This document shows positions 37,574-46,577 of a DNA stretch of 64,000 nt, in pieces. The notes under the pieces are model-generated. The model worked only from the letters and a program-made list of their open reading frames with translations, did not search any database and was not told where the DNA came from. This DNA comes from Pasteurellaceae bacterium Pebbles2 (lineage in GTDB: Bacteria > Pseudomonadota > Gammaproteobacteria > Enterobacterales > Pasteurellaceae): contig LVZA01000001.1 of NCBI GenBank assembly GCA_023101505.1, positions 1,922,001 through 1,986,000 on the forward strand, in the 5' to 3' direction. The position numbers were made by a program, and so were the translations under genes. Every line of letters begins with the position of its first letter. Within the stretch, counting starts at the first letter, position 1.

Positions 37574-38234
37574 TGCGTGTTTCTCGTAAAAATTTGCCGT
37601 GTTGTAGGAAAATTGTGCGATCTGTTAATTGGCTCAATTCGGGATTGTGCGTTACCATTACGATCGTTCTGCCTTGCTGATTGAGATCTTTCAGTAATTC
37701 TAACACTAACTGTTCATTTTTTTCATCAAGATTACCTGTCGGTTCATCGGCAAAAATGACTGGCGGTTGATTAACTAAGGCTCGGGCGATGCAAACTCGT
37801 TGTTGCTCACCGCCTGAAAGTTGATTGGGGCGATGATGAATTCGATGTGCTAAGCCCACTTGCTCTAACACGGCTTTGGCTGCTTGTTCGTCAGTGATGC
37901 TGTGATAATGTTGTGCCAGCATTACATTTTCTAGGGCGGTTAAGTAGGGGATTAGGTGAAATTGTTGGAAAACCAAGCCAATTTTTTCTGCTCTAAATCG
38001 TTGACGACCGACTTCGTCAAGCTGTGCTGCGTCCACGCCGTCGAGAATAACATTGCCTGCAGTGGCGGTGTCTAAGCCTGTGAGAATGTTCATTAACGTG
38101 GTTTTGCCTGAGCCAGATGCCCCCATTATGGCAACAAATTCGCCTTGATGAATTTGAATATTTATGTCATCAAGTGCGGTGATTTGTCCAAATTTTTTGC
38201 ATAAATGCTGAGTTTCAATCACAATATTTTGCAT
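37563..38234 (-). CDS. ABC transporter ATP-binding protein (LolD/MacB-like)
   Basis: A 223-aa ATPase: Walker A GASGSGKTT (about residues 38-46), signature LSGGEQQRVCIARAL (about 141), Walker B VIFADEPTGNLDE (about 163), H-loop VTHNPE (about 197). It belongs to the group that works with FtsX-type mechanotransmission permeases, two of which are encoded immediately upstream. In the FTR1/P19 cluster it probably energises periplasmic events rather than classical solute import (inference). Confidence 0.9.
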   Translation of the reverse strand: MQNIVIETQHLCKKFGQITALDDINIQIHQGEFVAIMGASGSGKTTLMNILTGLDTATAGNVILDGVDAAQLDEVGRQRFRAEKIGLVFQQFHLIPYLTALENVMLAQHYHSITDEQAAKAVLEQVGLAHRIHHRPNQLSGGEQQRVCIARALVNQPPVIFADEPTGNLDEKNEQLVLELLKDLNQQGRTIVMVTHNPELSQLTDRTIFLQHGKFLRETRNEI

Positions 38235-38262
38235 AGTGTTCCTTTCAAATAATCGGTTGATT

Positions 38263-39402
38263 TTATTCGCCTTTTAGCACATTTGCCATTTCGACATTTA
38301 ATGCTCGTCGAGTAGGCACGATAACGGCGATAATGGTTACGGCTAAAGATAAAATCAAGGTAATTGGAATAACTGGCAGGCGAATATCAATGCTGGCTTT
38401 GAATACGGTTAAGCCTAAAATTTGAGCAAGGAAATAGCCAATAACAAGCCCTGTAACAATAGCGGCAAAGGCGATAATCAGGGTTTCCGTACCAATTTGT
38501 GTGATGATGTCTTTTGGTGTTGCGCCTAATGCTTTTTGCAGGGCAAATTCTTTGGCTCGCTCGCCGACGATAGCGATAAGCGTGGTGTTCACACATAAGG
38601 TTGCCAAGATCAGAATAACCGCTGAGATCAATCCCATTAAGCCTTTAATTTTTTCGAGCACTTGCCCTTCAGAGCTGGATACTTTGCGAATTGGGCGAAT
38701 GTCTAAATCGGGATATTTTTGCTGTAAATCTTGTGCGAAATGTTCCACTTGCCCTTGATCGTTTTTTACGATAAGCAAGGCGTTGCTCGCCTGTTCATCT
38801 TTTTCTAGCCATTGTTGGGCAAAGTCGAAGTTGACAATCAACATACTGTCGGTGGCTTCGCCGCTTTCCACAATGCCTTTGATGCGAAATTTGTGTTTTT
38901 CCACCGCAGTTTTACTTAAAATTATCTCATCGCCTACCTTTAAATTTAAGCGGTCGGCAAGATTTTTTCCGATCATCGCATTGCGATCATCAAAGCTCAC
39001 ATTAATAGCTGACCCCGTGATTTGCCAGTAGGGAACTAAAGCTTGCAGCGCTTCAAATTGCACGCCCATAATGACGATTTTTTCTAATTCGCTGCGAGTA
39101 ACGCCATATAAATATTTGCTACTGGCGGTGATGAGATCGGGCGGTGCGTGGCGGATAATATCATCAATTTTAGTTGATGAAATAAGATTTGAGCCGTTTG
39201 CACCCAGATAGAAATTTGCTCCGAATGTACGCAATTCTTTGGACATTTTGGTGTTAATATCAAAATAAACTGCCGCCATTGCGGTAACAATGCTTGCCCC
39301 CACCGTTAAGGCTGCGAAAATAATAAATACACGTTGTAGGCGTAATTTGAGTGCTTGAAAAATTAAACGCCAAAACATAGAACGACTTTTTTTAGCGACC
39401 AT
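38263..39402 (-). CDS. FtsX-like ABC permease (second)
   Basis: A 379-aa permease with an N-terminal helix (about residues 20-42), a MacB-type periplasmic domain (about 45-250) and three C-terminal helices (about 257-365), the FtsX/MacB topology. The conserved GERAKEFALQKALGATPKDI near residue 285 is the coupling-helix region for the ATPase. It overlaps the upstream permease gene by 11 bp. Corresponds to one of the paired permeases in Campylobacter P19-type clusters. Confidence 0.88.
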   Translation of the reverse strand: MVAKKSRSMFWRLIFQALKLRLQRVFIIFAALTVGASIVTAMAAVYFDINTKMSKELRTFGANFYLGANGSNLISSTKIDDIIRHAPPDLITASSKYLYGVTRSELEKIVIMGVQFEALQALVPYWQITGSAINVSFDDRNAMIGKNLADRLNLKVGDEIILSKTAVEKHKFRIKGIVESGEATDSMLIVNFDFAQQWLEKDEQASNALLIVKNDQGQVEHFAQDLQQKYPDLDIRPIRKVSSSEGQVLEKIKGLMGLISAVILILATLCVNTTLIAIVGERAKEFALQKALGATPKDIITQIGTETLIIAFAAIVTGLVIGYFLAQILGLTVFKASIDIRLPVIPITLILSLAVTIIAVIVPTRRALNVEMANVLKGE

Positions 39403-40732
39403 ATAACACTTCCACAGGATAAAGTTTTGCGATGCGATGGGCTGGAAACCACGTACCGATTAAGGCGATCAACACAGCGAGTAACAGCACGCAAGGCACA
39501 ACAATCCACGCAAAATCAAGTGGTGCACCGAACAGGGCGGCCCCGATAAATTTTGCCAACGCCCAACCTGCGATACAGCCCGTGATGCCGCCGAGCAAGC
39601 CGCTGATAATCGCTTCGCAATAGAATAATAAGGTAATTTGCCATTGATATGCCCCTAAGGCTTTCATTAAGCCAATTTCTCTGCTGCGTTCAATAATGGA
39701 ACTGGTCATTAAGGAAGCGATGCCCATTGCTGCAGCGATTAAAGCGGCGATAGTAACCACGCCTAGCAGTAATTGGATTTTCTCAATTACCACACCCTCG
39801 GAGGCGGCAACTTGCCAAATGGGGCGAACCACCGCTCCCGAAATGGCTTCTTCTAATTGATGTGAAATTGAAGACACGTAGGCGGTGCAATACCATAAAT
39901 CGTATTCTTCTTGATTGAGTGTGTCGGCATTTTTGCGTGCTTTGCGAGATAAATCATTTTCAGGCACGGTGAGAGCAGACACTTTGACCGCTTGCACTTT
40001 GCCCGCTAAATCTAACAAATTTTGCACCGCACTTAATGGCATTACTAGCTGATGTTCTTCTGTTCCGCCAGTGGAAAGTATGCCTTTAATTTCTACTTCA
40101 AGTTGATTTTGGCGAGTTTCGTCTTGCTCTTGATATTGATAGCTTAATTGCACTCGATCACCAATTTTCCAGCCCAAATTTTTGGCTAATTGTTCACCTG
40201 CTAAGGTAGGGATTAGCTCAGGAAGATCGTCATTTTGATCTTCAACCCATTCGCCTTTTACTTGCCAAAATGGACTGATAATTTTCTGCCCTGTGCGATA
40301 ATCATCTTCATCAGGCACGGCAATGTTGTGGTCAAAAAACGTGCCGAGAATTTGCACGTTTTGTGAACCTTGTGCGGTTTTTGCTTGCACTTCTGCGGTT
40401 AATAAAGGGGCAAAACCGACGATATTATTACGCCAAAAAATATCTTTAATATTCGGCAATTCTTTTTCATCGAGAAAATCTTGCGTAGCTAAGTTGTTGT
40501 GATTTAAATTGTTTTGGCTCAAACTCATTTCTGGCAAAATGGCACTGGTGGCAGGCTCAATTAAAATATTTGCACCATAAGATTTCAATTCTTTCGCCAT
40601 TTTATCGCCAATGTCAATGGATACAGCCAGCAATGCTGACACTAATCCTGATGCCAGAAAAATAGTGATGATCGCCAGTAATTTCCGCTTTAGTCCGTGC
40701 TTCCACGATTTAAACAACATTCGAGCCAGCAT
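39392..40732 (-). CDS. FtsX-like ABC permease (first)
   Basis: A 446-aa permease of the same topology, with a larger periplasmic domain (about residues 45-315). ERSREIGLMKALGAYQWQI near residue 355 is the coupling region. The ATG overlaps the stop of the DUF2318 gene by one base (TAATG). The two permeases presumably form a heterodimer with the adjacent ATPase. Confidence 0.88.
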   Translation of the reverse strand: MLARMLFKSWKHGLKRKLLAIITIFLASGLVSALLAVSIDIGDKMAKELKSYGANILIEPATSAILPEMSLSQNNLNHNNLATQDFLDEKELPNIKDIFWRNNIVGFAPLLTAEVQAKTAQGSQNVQILGTFFDHNIAVPDEDDYRTGQKIISPFWQVKGEWVEDQNDDLPELIPTLAGEQLAKNLGWKIGDRVQLSYQYQEQDETRQNQLEVEIKGILSTGGTEEHQLVMPLSAVQNLLDLAGKVQAVKVSALTVPENDLSRKARKNADTLNQEEYDLWYCTAYVSSISHQLEEAISGAVVRPIWQVAASEGVVIEKIQLLLGVVTIAALIAAAMGIASLMTSSIIERSREIGLMKALGAYQWQITLLFYCEAIISGLLGGITGCIAGWALAKFIGAALFGAPLDFAWIVVPCVLLLAVLIALIGTWFPAHRIAKLYPVEVLYGR

Positions 40733-42141
40733 TATTTTGTCTCCTCGGGTTGATATTTTTCAGGATTATCACGGAATAAATTCAAGTTTTTTTCATTGGC
40801 AAAGAAATAGGTTTTGCCGTCGAGATTATATTTAAATTCGGTTTTGGTGTTGATTAATTTACTGCCGTCCACTGGGTCAATGACTTCAATTTCCACGATC
40901 GTACTGAATAAATTCAGCCCCATTTCCAATGAACTGCGGTGAATAATGACTTCGTTTTCTGTTTGTTGCCAATCTTCAATCGGCACAGGATTACAGCCAC
41001 CAGGTTTGCCGATAGATGGTTTGAACATTCGTACGCCACAGCCCACGCAAACCACTTGTCCGTCTTGCATTACATAGCCTTGATCGCCACATAAAAGGCA
41101 AGCATCAAAAACCACCGCAAGGCTAAGGCGATCTTCTAAGCGATTGATAATAAAGAAACGCACCGCTTTGCCGTCATCGGCGATCCAACGGAAACGATGT
41201 AAATTTCCATCTTTTACTTTCTCAATGGGAATATGCACTTGCTGCTGGGCATCAAGTTTTACTGTAGTGGCTTCAGATAATTGCAAGGGTTGAGAAGCGA
41301 CGGTGTCCCAATAATATTGGCTAATCCCCAGCAAGGAAAAGGCAGCAACGCCCCACGTAATTAAGCGACGAGCAGTGCGAAATAAAGCAATTTTCTTGCG
41401 TTTCTCAATCGGCTCAATTTCTGCTTGCACTGCTTTTTTGTGTGGAGAGAGAATGTTAATGTGGAATAATGCTAATAAAATCAATCCAATAGCAAGGGAT
41501 AAATAATTAATATAAGCCGAAATATTATTGGCTTTTGCCACAAAGCTAAGGCGTGTTTTGGTTAATTCGATGACTTGTAATTTCATTAGCCCAAGCAAAA
41601 TTTCGCCAATTAATGGCGTGATGATGACCAAACTGAAAGCGATTAACAGCCCCCAGCGTAGGCGTGATGCAGAAAGTGCGGTGTGTTTTTGATGAGTTTT
41701 GTATTGTGCCAATAATAACACTAGCCACGAAGCGAGAAATAAACAAAAAACAACGCCAAAAAGCACCGCACTTAGGTGCAAAATAAAATCGGTGTTGATG
41801 ACATCGGTGTTGGTAATTGCCGCAATATTCGGGTTTCTCGCCCATTGCAATGCAGCAAGTGTAAGCAAGATAAATTGCCAAAAATAAGTGAGCCGTGTTG
41901 ATTGTGTAAATTGGCTGGCTAAAAAGCCAATGACTGCAGTAAAAATAAAAATGTTTAAGCTAAGGACAGCAACTTGCCCTTTAGGGAATAGGCTGGTAAT
42001 CGCAATGCCCACGCCGAACGCAACGAAGCTAACAAAAAGAATTTTTTTCAGCTTTAAATGATGAAATAGCGACCAAGCACAAGCAAGAAGCAATGTGCTT
42101 GGTAGCAAAGTTTGCAGTAGAGTAGTAAAGAAATACGTCAT
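40732..42141 (-). CDS. DUF2318 membrane protein with cysteine motifs
   Basis: A 469-aa protein with about seven N-terminal membrane helices (residues 1-280) and a periplasmic C-terminal domain containing CLLCGDQG (about 365), CVGCG (about 382) and GGCNPVPI (about 400), the cysteine-rich DUF2318 signature, suggesting an iron-sulfur or other metal centre. DUF2318 proteins are encoded with FTR1 and P19 in iron-uptake clusters and are thought to act as redox partners (inference from family context). Confidence 0.86.
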   Translation of the reverse strand: MTYFFTTLLQTLLPSTLLLACAWSLFHHLKLKKILFVSFVAFGVGIAITSLFPKGQVAVLSLNIFIFTAVIGFLASQFTQSTRLTYFWQFILLTLAALQWARNPNIAAITNTDVINTDFILHLSAVLFGVVFCLFLASWLVLLLAQYKTHQKHTALSASRLRWGLLIAFSLVIITPLIGEILLGLMKLQVIELTKTRLSFVAKANNISAYINYLSLAIGLILLALFHINILSPHKKAVQAEIEPIEKRKKIALFRTARRLITWGVAAFSLLGISQYYWDTVASQPLQLSEATTVKLDAQQQVHIPIEKVKDGNLHRFRWIADDGKAVRFFIINRLEDRLSLAVVFDACLLCGDQGYVMQDGQVVCVGCGVRMFKPSIGKPGGCNPVPIEDWQQTENEVIIHRSSLEMGLNLFSTIVEIEVIDPVDGSKLINTKTEFKYNLDGKTYFFANEKNLNLFRDNPEKYQPEETK

Positions 42142-42184
42142 AATATAAAAGGATCATCGCAGGTAATTCGCCCACGCTGAAAAA

Positions 42185-42706
42185 TTATTTTTCTAAGCCA
42201 GTGAATTTAAATTCATAGCTGACATCAAACGGTTTCCACCAGCGACCAACGCCTGTTTCGTTGTCGGTGTGGCGGTGCATACCTGCTTTTGATGGCGGTT
42301 CAATGTGGTAAGTTAATTTATAATTACCTACGCCCATCATTTTTACATTTGCCCCATAATGCGGTCCGTCGCCTGCCACCATCGGCATAAAGCTGCCCTC
42401 TTGTTTTTCGTTGGTATCGGTGTTTACCAAGGTGTACGAAATGGTTAAATAAGGCACCCATTCGCCCTCGCCAAAGCCGTTTTTGTTGCCTTTGGTGGTG
42501 TGAATATCGGCTTCCAAATGAATGTCCGCTTTTGCCGCTGACAAGCCCATTCCACGGGGTTCCATATCCACAGGTTGTAAATAAACGGCAGCGATTTCCA
42601 TTTCGTTCATCGTTTGTGCTTCGCCGATAGGATATTCTTTGAATGCCTGTGCGGAAGTGGTGGCAAAAATACCTGTAAGTGCGGTTAAAAGTAAGGTTTT
42701 TTTCAT
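42185..42706 (-). CDS. fetP: P19/Tp34-family periplasmic iron-binding protein
   Basis: A 173-aa precursor (signal cleavage near AQA/FK) of the P19/FetP family: Ig-like fold with metal-binding residues in METEP-like DMEPRGMG (about residues 46-53), the EADIH segment (about 65) and paired histidines in AGMHRHTDNETGVGRWW (about 143-159). P19 binds Fe and Cu in the periplasm and supplies iron to the FTR1 permease encoded immediately upstream. Symbol assigned by analogy with E. coli FetP. Confidence 0.9.
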   Translation of the reverse strand: MKKTLLLTALTGIFATTSAQAFKEYPIGEAQTMNEMEIAAVYLQPVDMEPRGMGLSAAKADIHLEADIHTTKGNKNGFGEGEWVPYLTISYTLVNTDTNEKQEGSFMPMVAGDGPHYGANVKMMGVGNYKLTYHIEPPSKAGMHRHTDNETGVGRWWKPFDVSYEFKFTGLEK

Positions 42707-42751
42707 TGCTTATCTCCTTTAGATAGTTGAAAAAAGTGTTGGTTGAAAAAA

Positions 42752-44644
42752 TCAGTTAGCTTTATGGCTATGTTTCATATAAATCAAGGCAAATAGGGCA
42801 GCAAGAATGAGTACGCCTTGCGGAATTAGCGTTTCTGCATAAGGGTAAATGCCGAGCCAGCTAATTTCTGGCACGCCTTGAATTAAGGTTGGCTCAAATA
42901 ATTTGCCTTCAATAAGTTCTAGCACGGATTTCCCCGCAAAGACAAATGCCATTACATACATAAAGCTGCCAGTGAACATAAAAAATGGTTTAAGCGGTAA
43001 CTTGACGATAGAGTAACGCATAATGAAATAGCAGATGAGCAAGATAACTGCCCCGACGATAATGCCAGCAAAAAGATAAAAATAACTCACCGCACTTTGT
43101 GCGTCGCCAGCTAAAGCGTAGTAAAACAGCACGGTTTCCGCTCCCTCACGATATACCGCAAGGAAGCTGGTGAGCCATAAACCGATTAAGGAACTGGTGG
43201 TGAGTGCGGTAGAAAGTTTGCCCTCTATATAACGTTTCCAGTTTTTGGCTTCGACTTTAGACAGCAACCAATAACTCATCATAAACAGCATTACCACCGC
43301 AGTCATCATCGTAAATCCCTCTAATAATTCACGATTTTGCCCTGAATTTTCAAAGATTAATTGAAAAATTGCCGCCGTGATCACGCTAGCGACCAAGGCA
43401 ACATAAACAGAATTACGAATGGTCGGCAATTTATCTTGGTGATTATTTTTGACTAAATATGCCACAATGGCAGCCACGATCAACAGGGCTTCCAATCCCT
43501 CACGGAGCATAATTAATAAGCTATAAATAAACATTGACCAATCACTTTGTTTTTCGCCCTGTAACATTGTAACGGCTTTGTTTAAATCTTGCGTTAATCC
43601 TTGAAGTTGTTGATGTAACTTTTCGTCGCTTTCATTGGCTTTCATTAAACTGACAATGCGAGTGAAATAGCCCTCAATTTGCATTTTGAAATTTACATCT
43701 CGTGAACCGATTTTACTTTCCATTCCGCTGGCTTCAAAAATATCAAAGTAAGTATTTTGTACCGATAAAATAGCTTTTTTGCTTTCACCGACGTGATAAA
43801 TTTGTACTGCTTGATTAAGATGTTGAAGCACGTCCTTGCTGACGCTTGCCCAGTCAGAAACTTGCTCATTTTGCACCGCACTTTGTGGCTGAACTGGCGT
43901 GCTTTGTTCATCTCGAGTGGTTGGGAGATTGGGTAATTGTTCTTCAATGCTTTGTAATAATTGCGTGGTTTGGTAGCCAAAGGCATTTAATTGATCGCTT
44001 TGATCGGTGAGTTTAATTAAATCATAAAATTGCTGATTGATATTTGATGCAATATCCGCACCACGATTGTTTCGCACCGACATTTCCATTTCAGAATTTT
44101 TAAAGCCATCATATTGTGCCTGTTGTACTAATTTTTTGGCGTTGGCGAAATCCTTTTCCTGATATGCCGTAATGGCTTGAGCCAACAAATCGTCAAGAAC
44201 TTGGAAACTTTTTTGCCAATAAGGGGCAATGTCTTGGTTATTATAAGCATTGTGTTGTGCTTCGGCATTGAGTTGATGACCGTCAAGCAAGGCAGGAAGT
44301 ACGGCATTTAATTCTGATTTAAGCCAATCAATACGAGCTTGCACCGCTTCTTTGGGCTGATTTTCAGCGATCATTTTACGAATTTCGCCAAAAGTCGATT
44401 CCATTTGGTAGCTTTTTTGTGCGGAAAAATTAATACGAATTGGGCCTTCTAAATTTTCAAACACTTCAAAATACGCCATTTGAACTTCTGTTCTGGCTTC
44501 ATCATTTTGACCTTGTTGATAAAGTTGAGCGGTTTTATCAAGACGAATGTTTATCTCATTCGCCCAATCTTGATAGCTTTCAGCATTCGCTGTGTGGGTT
44601 AAGAAAAGTAAAGCAAGGCATAAAAAACGGGTTAAAAAACGCAT
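42752..44644 (-). CDS. fetM: FTR1-family iron permease with large periplasmic N-terminal region (FetM-like)
   Basis: A 630-aa protein: signal peptide (cleavage near ANA/ES), about 360 residues of periplasmic helices and a C-terminal seven-helix FTR1 permease with the two iron-path motifs REGLE (about residue 385) and REGAE (about 505). The N-terminal region contains three related units of about 100 residues, marked by AYFEVFENLE, AQYDGFKNSEME and NTYFDIFEASGME. First gene of an eight-gene, tightly packed operon (FTR1, P19, DUF2318, two FtsX permeases, ATPase, thioredoxin, cytochrome c). No convincing Fur box was found in its short upstream region. Symbol by analogy. Confidence 0.9.
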   Translation of the reverse strand: MRFLTRFLCLALLFLTHTANAESYQDWANEINIRLDKTAQLYQQGQNDEARTEVQMAYFEVFENLEGPIRINFSAQKSYQMESTFGEIRKMIAENQPKEAVQARIDWLKSELNAVLPALLDGHQLNAEAQHNAYNNQDIAPYWQKSFQVLDDLLAQAITAYQEKDFANAKKLVQQAQYDGFKNSEMEMSVRNNRGADIASNINQQFYDLIKLTDQSDQLNAFGYQTTQLLQSIEEQLPNLPTTRDEQSTPVQPQSAVQNEQVSDWASVSKDVLQHLNQAVQIYHVGESKKAILSVQNTYFDIFEASGMESKIGSRDVNFKMQIEGYFTRIVSLMKANESDEKLHQQLQGLTQDLNKAVTMLQGEKQSDWSMFIYSLLIMLREGLEALLIVAAIVAYLVKNNHQDKLPTIRNSVYVALVASVITAAIFQLIFENSGQNRELLEGFTMMTAVVMLFMMSYWLLSKVEAKNWKRYIEGKLSTALTTSSLIGLWLTSFLAVYREGAETVLFYYALAGDAQSAVSYFYLFAGIIVGAVILLICYFIMRYSIVKLPLKPFFMFTGSFMYVMAFVFAGKSVLELIEGKLFEPTLIQGVPEISWLGIYPYAETLIPQGVLILAALFALIYMKHSHKAN

Positions 44645-44742
44645 AATTCACCAAAATACAAATACAATTAATTCTTATTTGTATGAATTATGCGCTTATT
44701 TTGAATAAGATCAAGAGCAAAAATGTGATTTTGTGATGAATA

Positions 44743-45516
44743 TCAATAAAGCGTTGCTAAAATAATTTGCTCTGGATTGATTTTTAACCAAATGGCTTGC
44801 CCGATTTCAGTGTGTTGATCAGAAGATAAAACCGCACAAAGCTCAAGATGATCATTTAAGGCTAATAATGCTTCTTTGGTATCGCCTTTGTTTTCAATCG
44901 CTTTCACCGTGGCGGAAAACACATTTTTTTCCTCAGTTGGTGAAAATTGCAGTTTCACCCACGGTGCTTTGATCATCAACATCACTTCTCTGCCCCAAGA
45001 AAGTTGTAATTGTTCAGCACTTTTTTTAGTAATTGAAGCATAAATTGGTTGTGGAAAGTCTGCTAATTCGATTTCTACTGTGGCATTGAGTTGATGAATA
45101 ATACATTGTTTCACTTTACCAAATAGTTGATTTCTAGCACTGCTTTGCAAGGAAAAATGGGCGGTAGCAGTGAGTAAACTATTGAGTGGAATATTCTCAT
45201 CTTGCAAAATATGAAAGGCTTTTTCTTGCGTTTGTTCAAGCAAATCATAGAGTTGTAGCAAGCGGTCGGCATAAGTCGTAAGAAGCGTACCGCCACCGTT
45301 TTTCCCACCTGTGCTACGTTCTAATAAAGGAAGCGGGCTAATTTCATTCATCGCCGCTAAATTGTCCCAAGCACACTTGTAACTCACTTTGGCATTTTTT
45401 GCCGCCTGATTGATCGAGCCTGATTTTTTTATTTCTTTCAGTAGGCGAACTCGTTTAGGGTCAACAAAGAGTTGCTGTTGTAGTTTTATCGTGAGCAGAA
45501 TTTCAGTATTCATCAT
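44743..45516 (-). CDS. modE: Molybdate-responsive regulator ModE
   Basis: A 257-aa regulator with an N-terminal winged helix (about residues 15-110, with SGSINQAAKNAKVSYKCAWD and the ModE signature ERSTGGKNGGGTLLTTYA) and two C-terminal Mop/TOBE-type molybdate-binding repeats (about 125-190 and 195-257, starting SARNQLFGKVK and FSATVKAIENKGDTKEAL). With molybdate bound it represses molybdate transport genes. Divergent from modA with a ModE operator between the two genes. Confidence 0.94.
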   Translation of the reverse strand: MMNTEILLTIKLQQQLFVDPKRVRLLKEIKKSGSINQAAKNAKVSYKCAWDNLAAMNEISPLPLLERSTGGKNGGGTLLTTYADRLLQLYDLLEQTQEKAFHILQDENIPLNSLLTATAHFSLQSSARNQLFGKVKQCIIHQLNATVEIELADFPQPIYASITKKSAEQLQLSWGREVMLMIKAPWVKLQFSPTEEKNVFSATVKAIENKGDTKEALLALNDHLELCAVLSSDQHTEIGQAIWLKINPEQIILATLY

Positions 45517-45580
45517 TTCTCCTTATCGTGTTGCTCATTTTAAAACAAATCCCTTTATTTCAGTAGCTTTTCTTTTTTAA

Positions 45581-45608
45581 ATCATTATATAATTTAATAT
45601 ATAATGAA
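45581..45608. promoter_or_regulatory. ModE operator
   Basis: ATCATTATATA, 6 nt, TATATAATGAA: the same half-sites and spacing as the ModE consensus (TATATA half-sites separated by six bases within a longer palindrome). It is 29 bp before the modA start and 65 bp before the modE start, so it may control both. Confidence 0.9.
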
Positions 45609-45636
45609 TTTAACCCACAACCATAAAGGAGAAAAT

Positions 45637-46401
45637 ATGAAATTAAGTATTGGTAAACTTGCATTAGCAATGAGTGTTGGCTTAGTTTTAAGCCAAAGTG
45701 CGGTGGCAAAAATCACCATTTTTGCCGCAGCATCAATGACAAATGCACTTCAACAAGTGGCTGAAGAATACAAAAAAGAGAAGCCAAATGAAGAAATTGT
45801 TTTTTCTTTTGCGTCATCTTCGGTGCTTGCCAAACAAATTGAACAGGGTGCACCTGCGGATATGTTTGTATCCGCCGATTTAAAATGGTTAGATTATTTG
45901 ATTGAGAAAAAAGCCATCGCAGAAAATAGCCGACGAATTTTGGTGGGCAATAATTTAGTGATGATAGCCCCAAAAAATAGCAAAATCACCCAGTTAGATC
46001 TTAGCAACAGTCAGTGGCAAGCACATCTGCAAGGGAGTTATTTAGCCGTGGGCGATCCCGACCACGTTCCAGCAGGACTTTATGCTAAAGCGGCTTTAAC
46101 TCATTTAGGACAGTGGAAAGACGTTGAGCCAAAATTGGCAAGAGCGAATAACGTACGAGCCGCATTAGCATTGGTTGAACAAAGCGAAAGCCCTTTAGGC
46201 ATTGTTTATGGCACTGATGCTGCTGCCAGCAAAAAAGTCAACGTTGTAGCTACATTTCCTGAAGAAGCCTATCCACCAGTGGAATATCCTGTCGCCATCA
46301 CAAAAGGAAACGAACGCCCCGACACTAATGACTTTTTAAATTATTTAACTTCAGGCAAGGCAAAAAAAGTCTTTATTCAGTATGGATTTGTAGCAAAATA
46401 A
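45637..46401 (+). CDS. modA: Molybdate ABC transporter substrate-binding protein
   Basis: A 254-aa precursor: signal peptide (cleavage near AVA/KI), mature start ITIFAAASMTNALQQV (the family's oxyanion-binding AASM segment), FASSSVLAKQIEQGAPADMFVSAD near residue 60 and NNVRAALALVEQSESPLGIVYGTDA near 180. It captures molybdate or tungstate in the periplasm. ATG 45637 follows a perfect AAAGGAG site; the longer frame from 45604 starts inside the operator. No modB or modC follows. Confidence 0.93.
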   Translation: MKLSIGKLALAMSVGLVLSQSAVAKITIFAAASMTNALQQVAEEYKKEKPNEEIVFSFASSSVLAKQIEQGAPADMFVSADLKWLDYLIEKKAIAENSRRILVGNNLVMIAPKNSKITQLDLSNSQWQAHLQGSYLAVGDPDHVPAGLYAKAALTHLGQWKDVEPKLARANNVRAALALVEQSESPLGIVYGTDAAASKKVNVVATFPEEAYPPVEYPVAITKGNERPDTNDFLNYLTSGKAKKVFIQYGFVAK

Positions 46402-46430
46402 GCAAAAAATAGGCAAAAATGAAGTTTTAC

Positions 46431-46492
46431 TGTGAGCCAGCTCACAAAAATGAACATTGCCATTTGCCATAGTTTTAATTATCCGCTATCCT
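46431..46492 (+). promoter_or_regulatory. CRP site and promoter of a candidate sRNA
   Basis: TGTGA-GCCAGC-TCACA (46431-46446) is a perfect CRP consensus. TTGCCA (46464-46469), 17-nt spacer, TATCCT (46487-46492) form a promoter whose start near 46499-46500 puts the CRP centre at about -61, the class I activation position. Confidence 0.8.
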
Positions 46493-46498
46493 AGCGCC

Positions 46499-46577
46499 AA
46501 TTAGAACAAGTGCTATTGTAAATAGCCAGACATATTTTGCTTTCCGAGTAGTGCCTTTTTATAAAGGCACTTTTTTT
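46499..46577 (+). ncRNA. Candidate CRP-activated small RNA
   Basis: A predicted transcript of about 79 nt begins near 46499 and ends in a terminator with a 9-bp stem AGTGCCTTT/AAAGGCACT (46550-46558 with 46563-46571), TTAT loop and eight T. It starts about 100 nt after the modA stop. No ORF with a ribosome-binding site lies inside it. Promoter, CRP box and terminator are all at the right distances, so this looks like an independent carbon-responsive sRNA (compare the CRP-controlled Spot 42 and CyaR of enterobacteria) rather than modA 3' sequence. I do not recognise the sequence. Confidence 0.65.

Noticed and set aside
44645-44742. A Fur box in front of the FTR1 operon
   Set aside because: The A/T-rich dyad around 44660-44690 matches the 19-bp Fur consensus at only about half the positions, so it was not listed as a site despite the biological expectation.
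46431-46446. The perfect CRP site as a control element of modA or of the unknown 265-aa gene
   Set aside because: It lies downstream of the modA stop, and the unknown gene ends on this side and starts about 1.2 kb away. Only the promoter at 46464-46492 is correctly placed.
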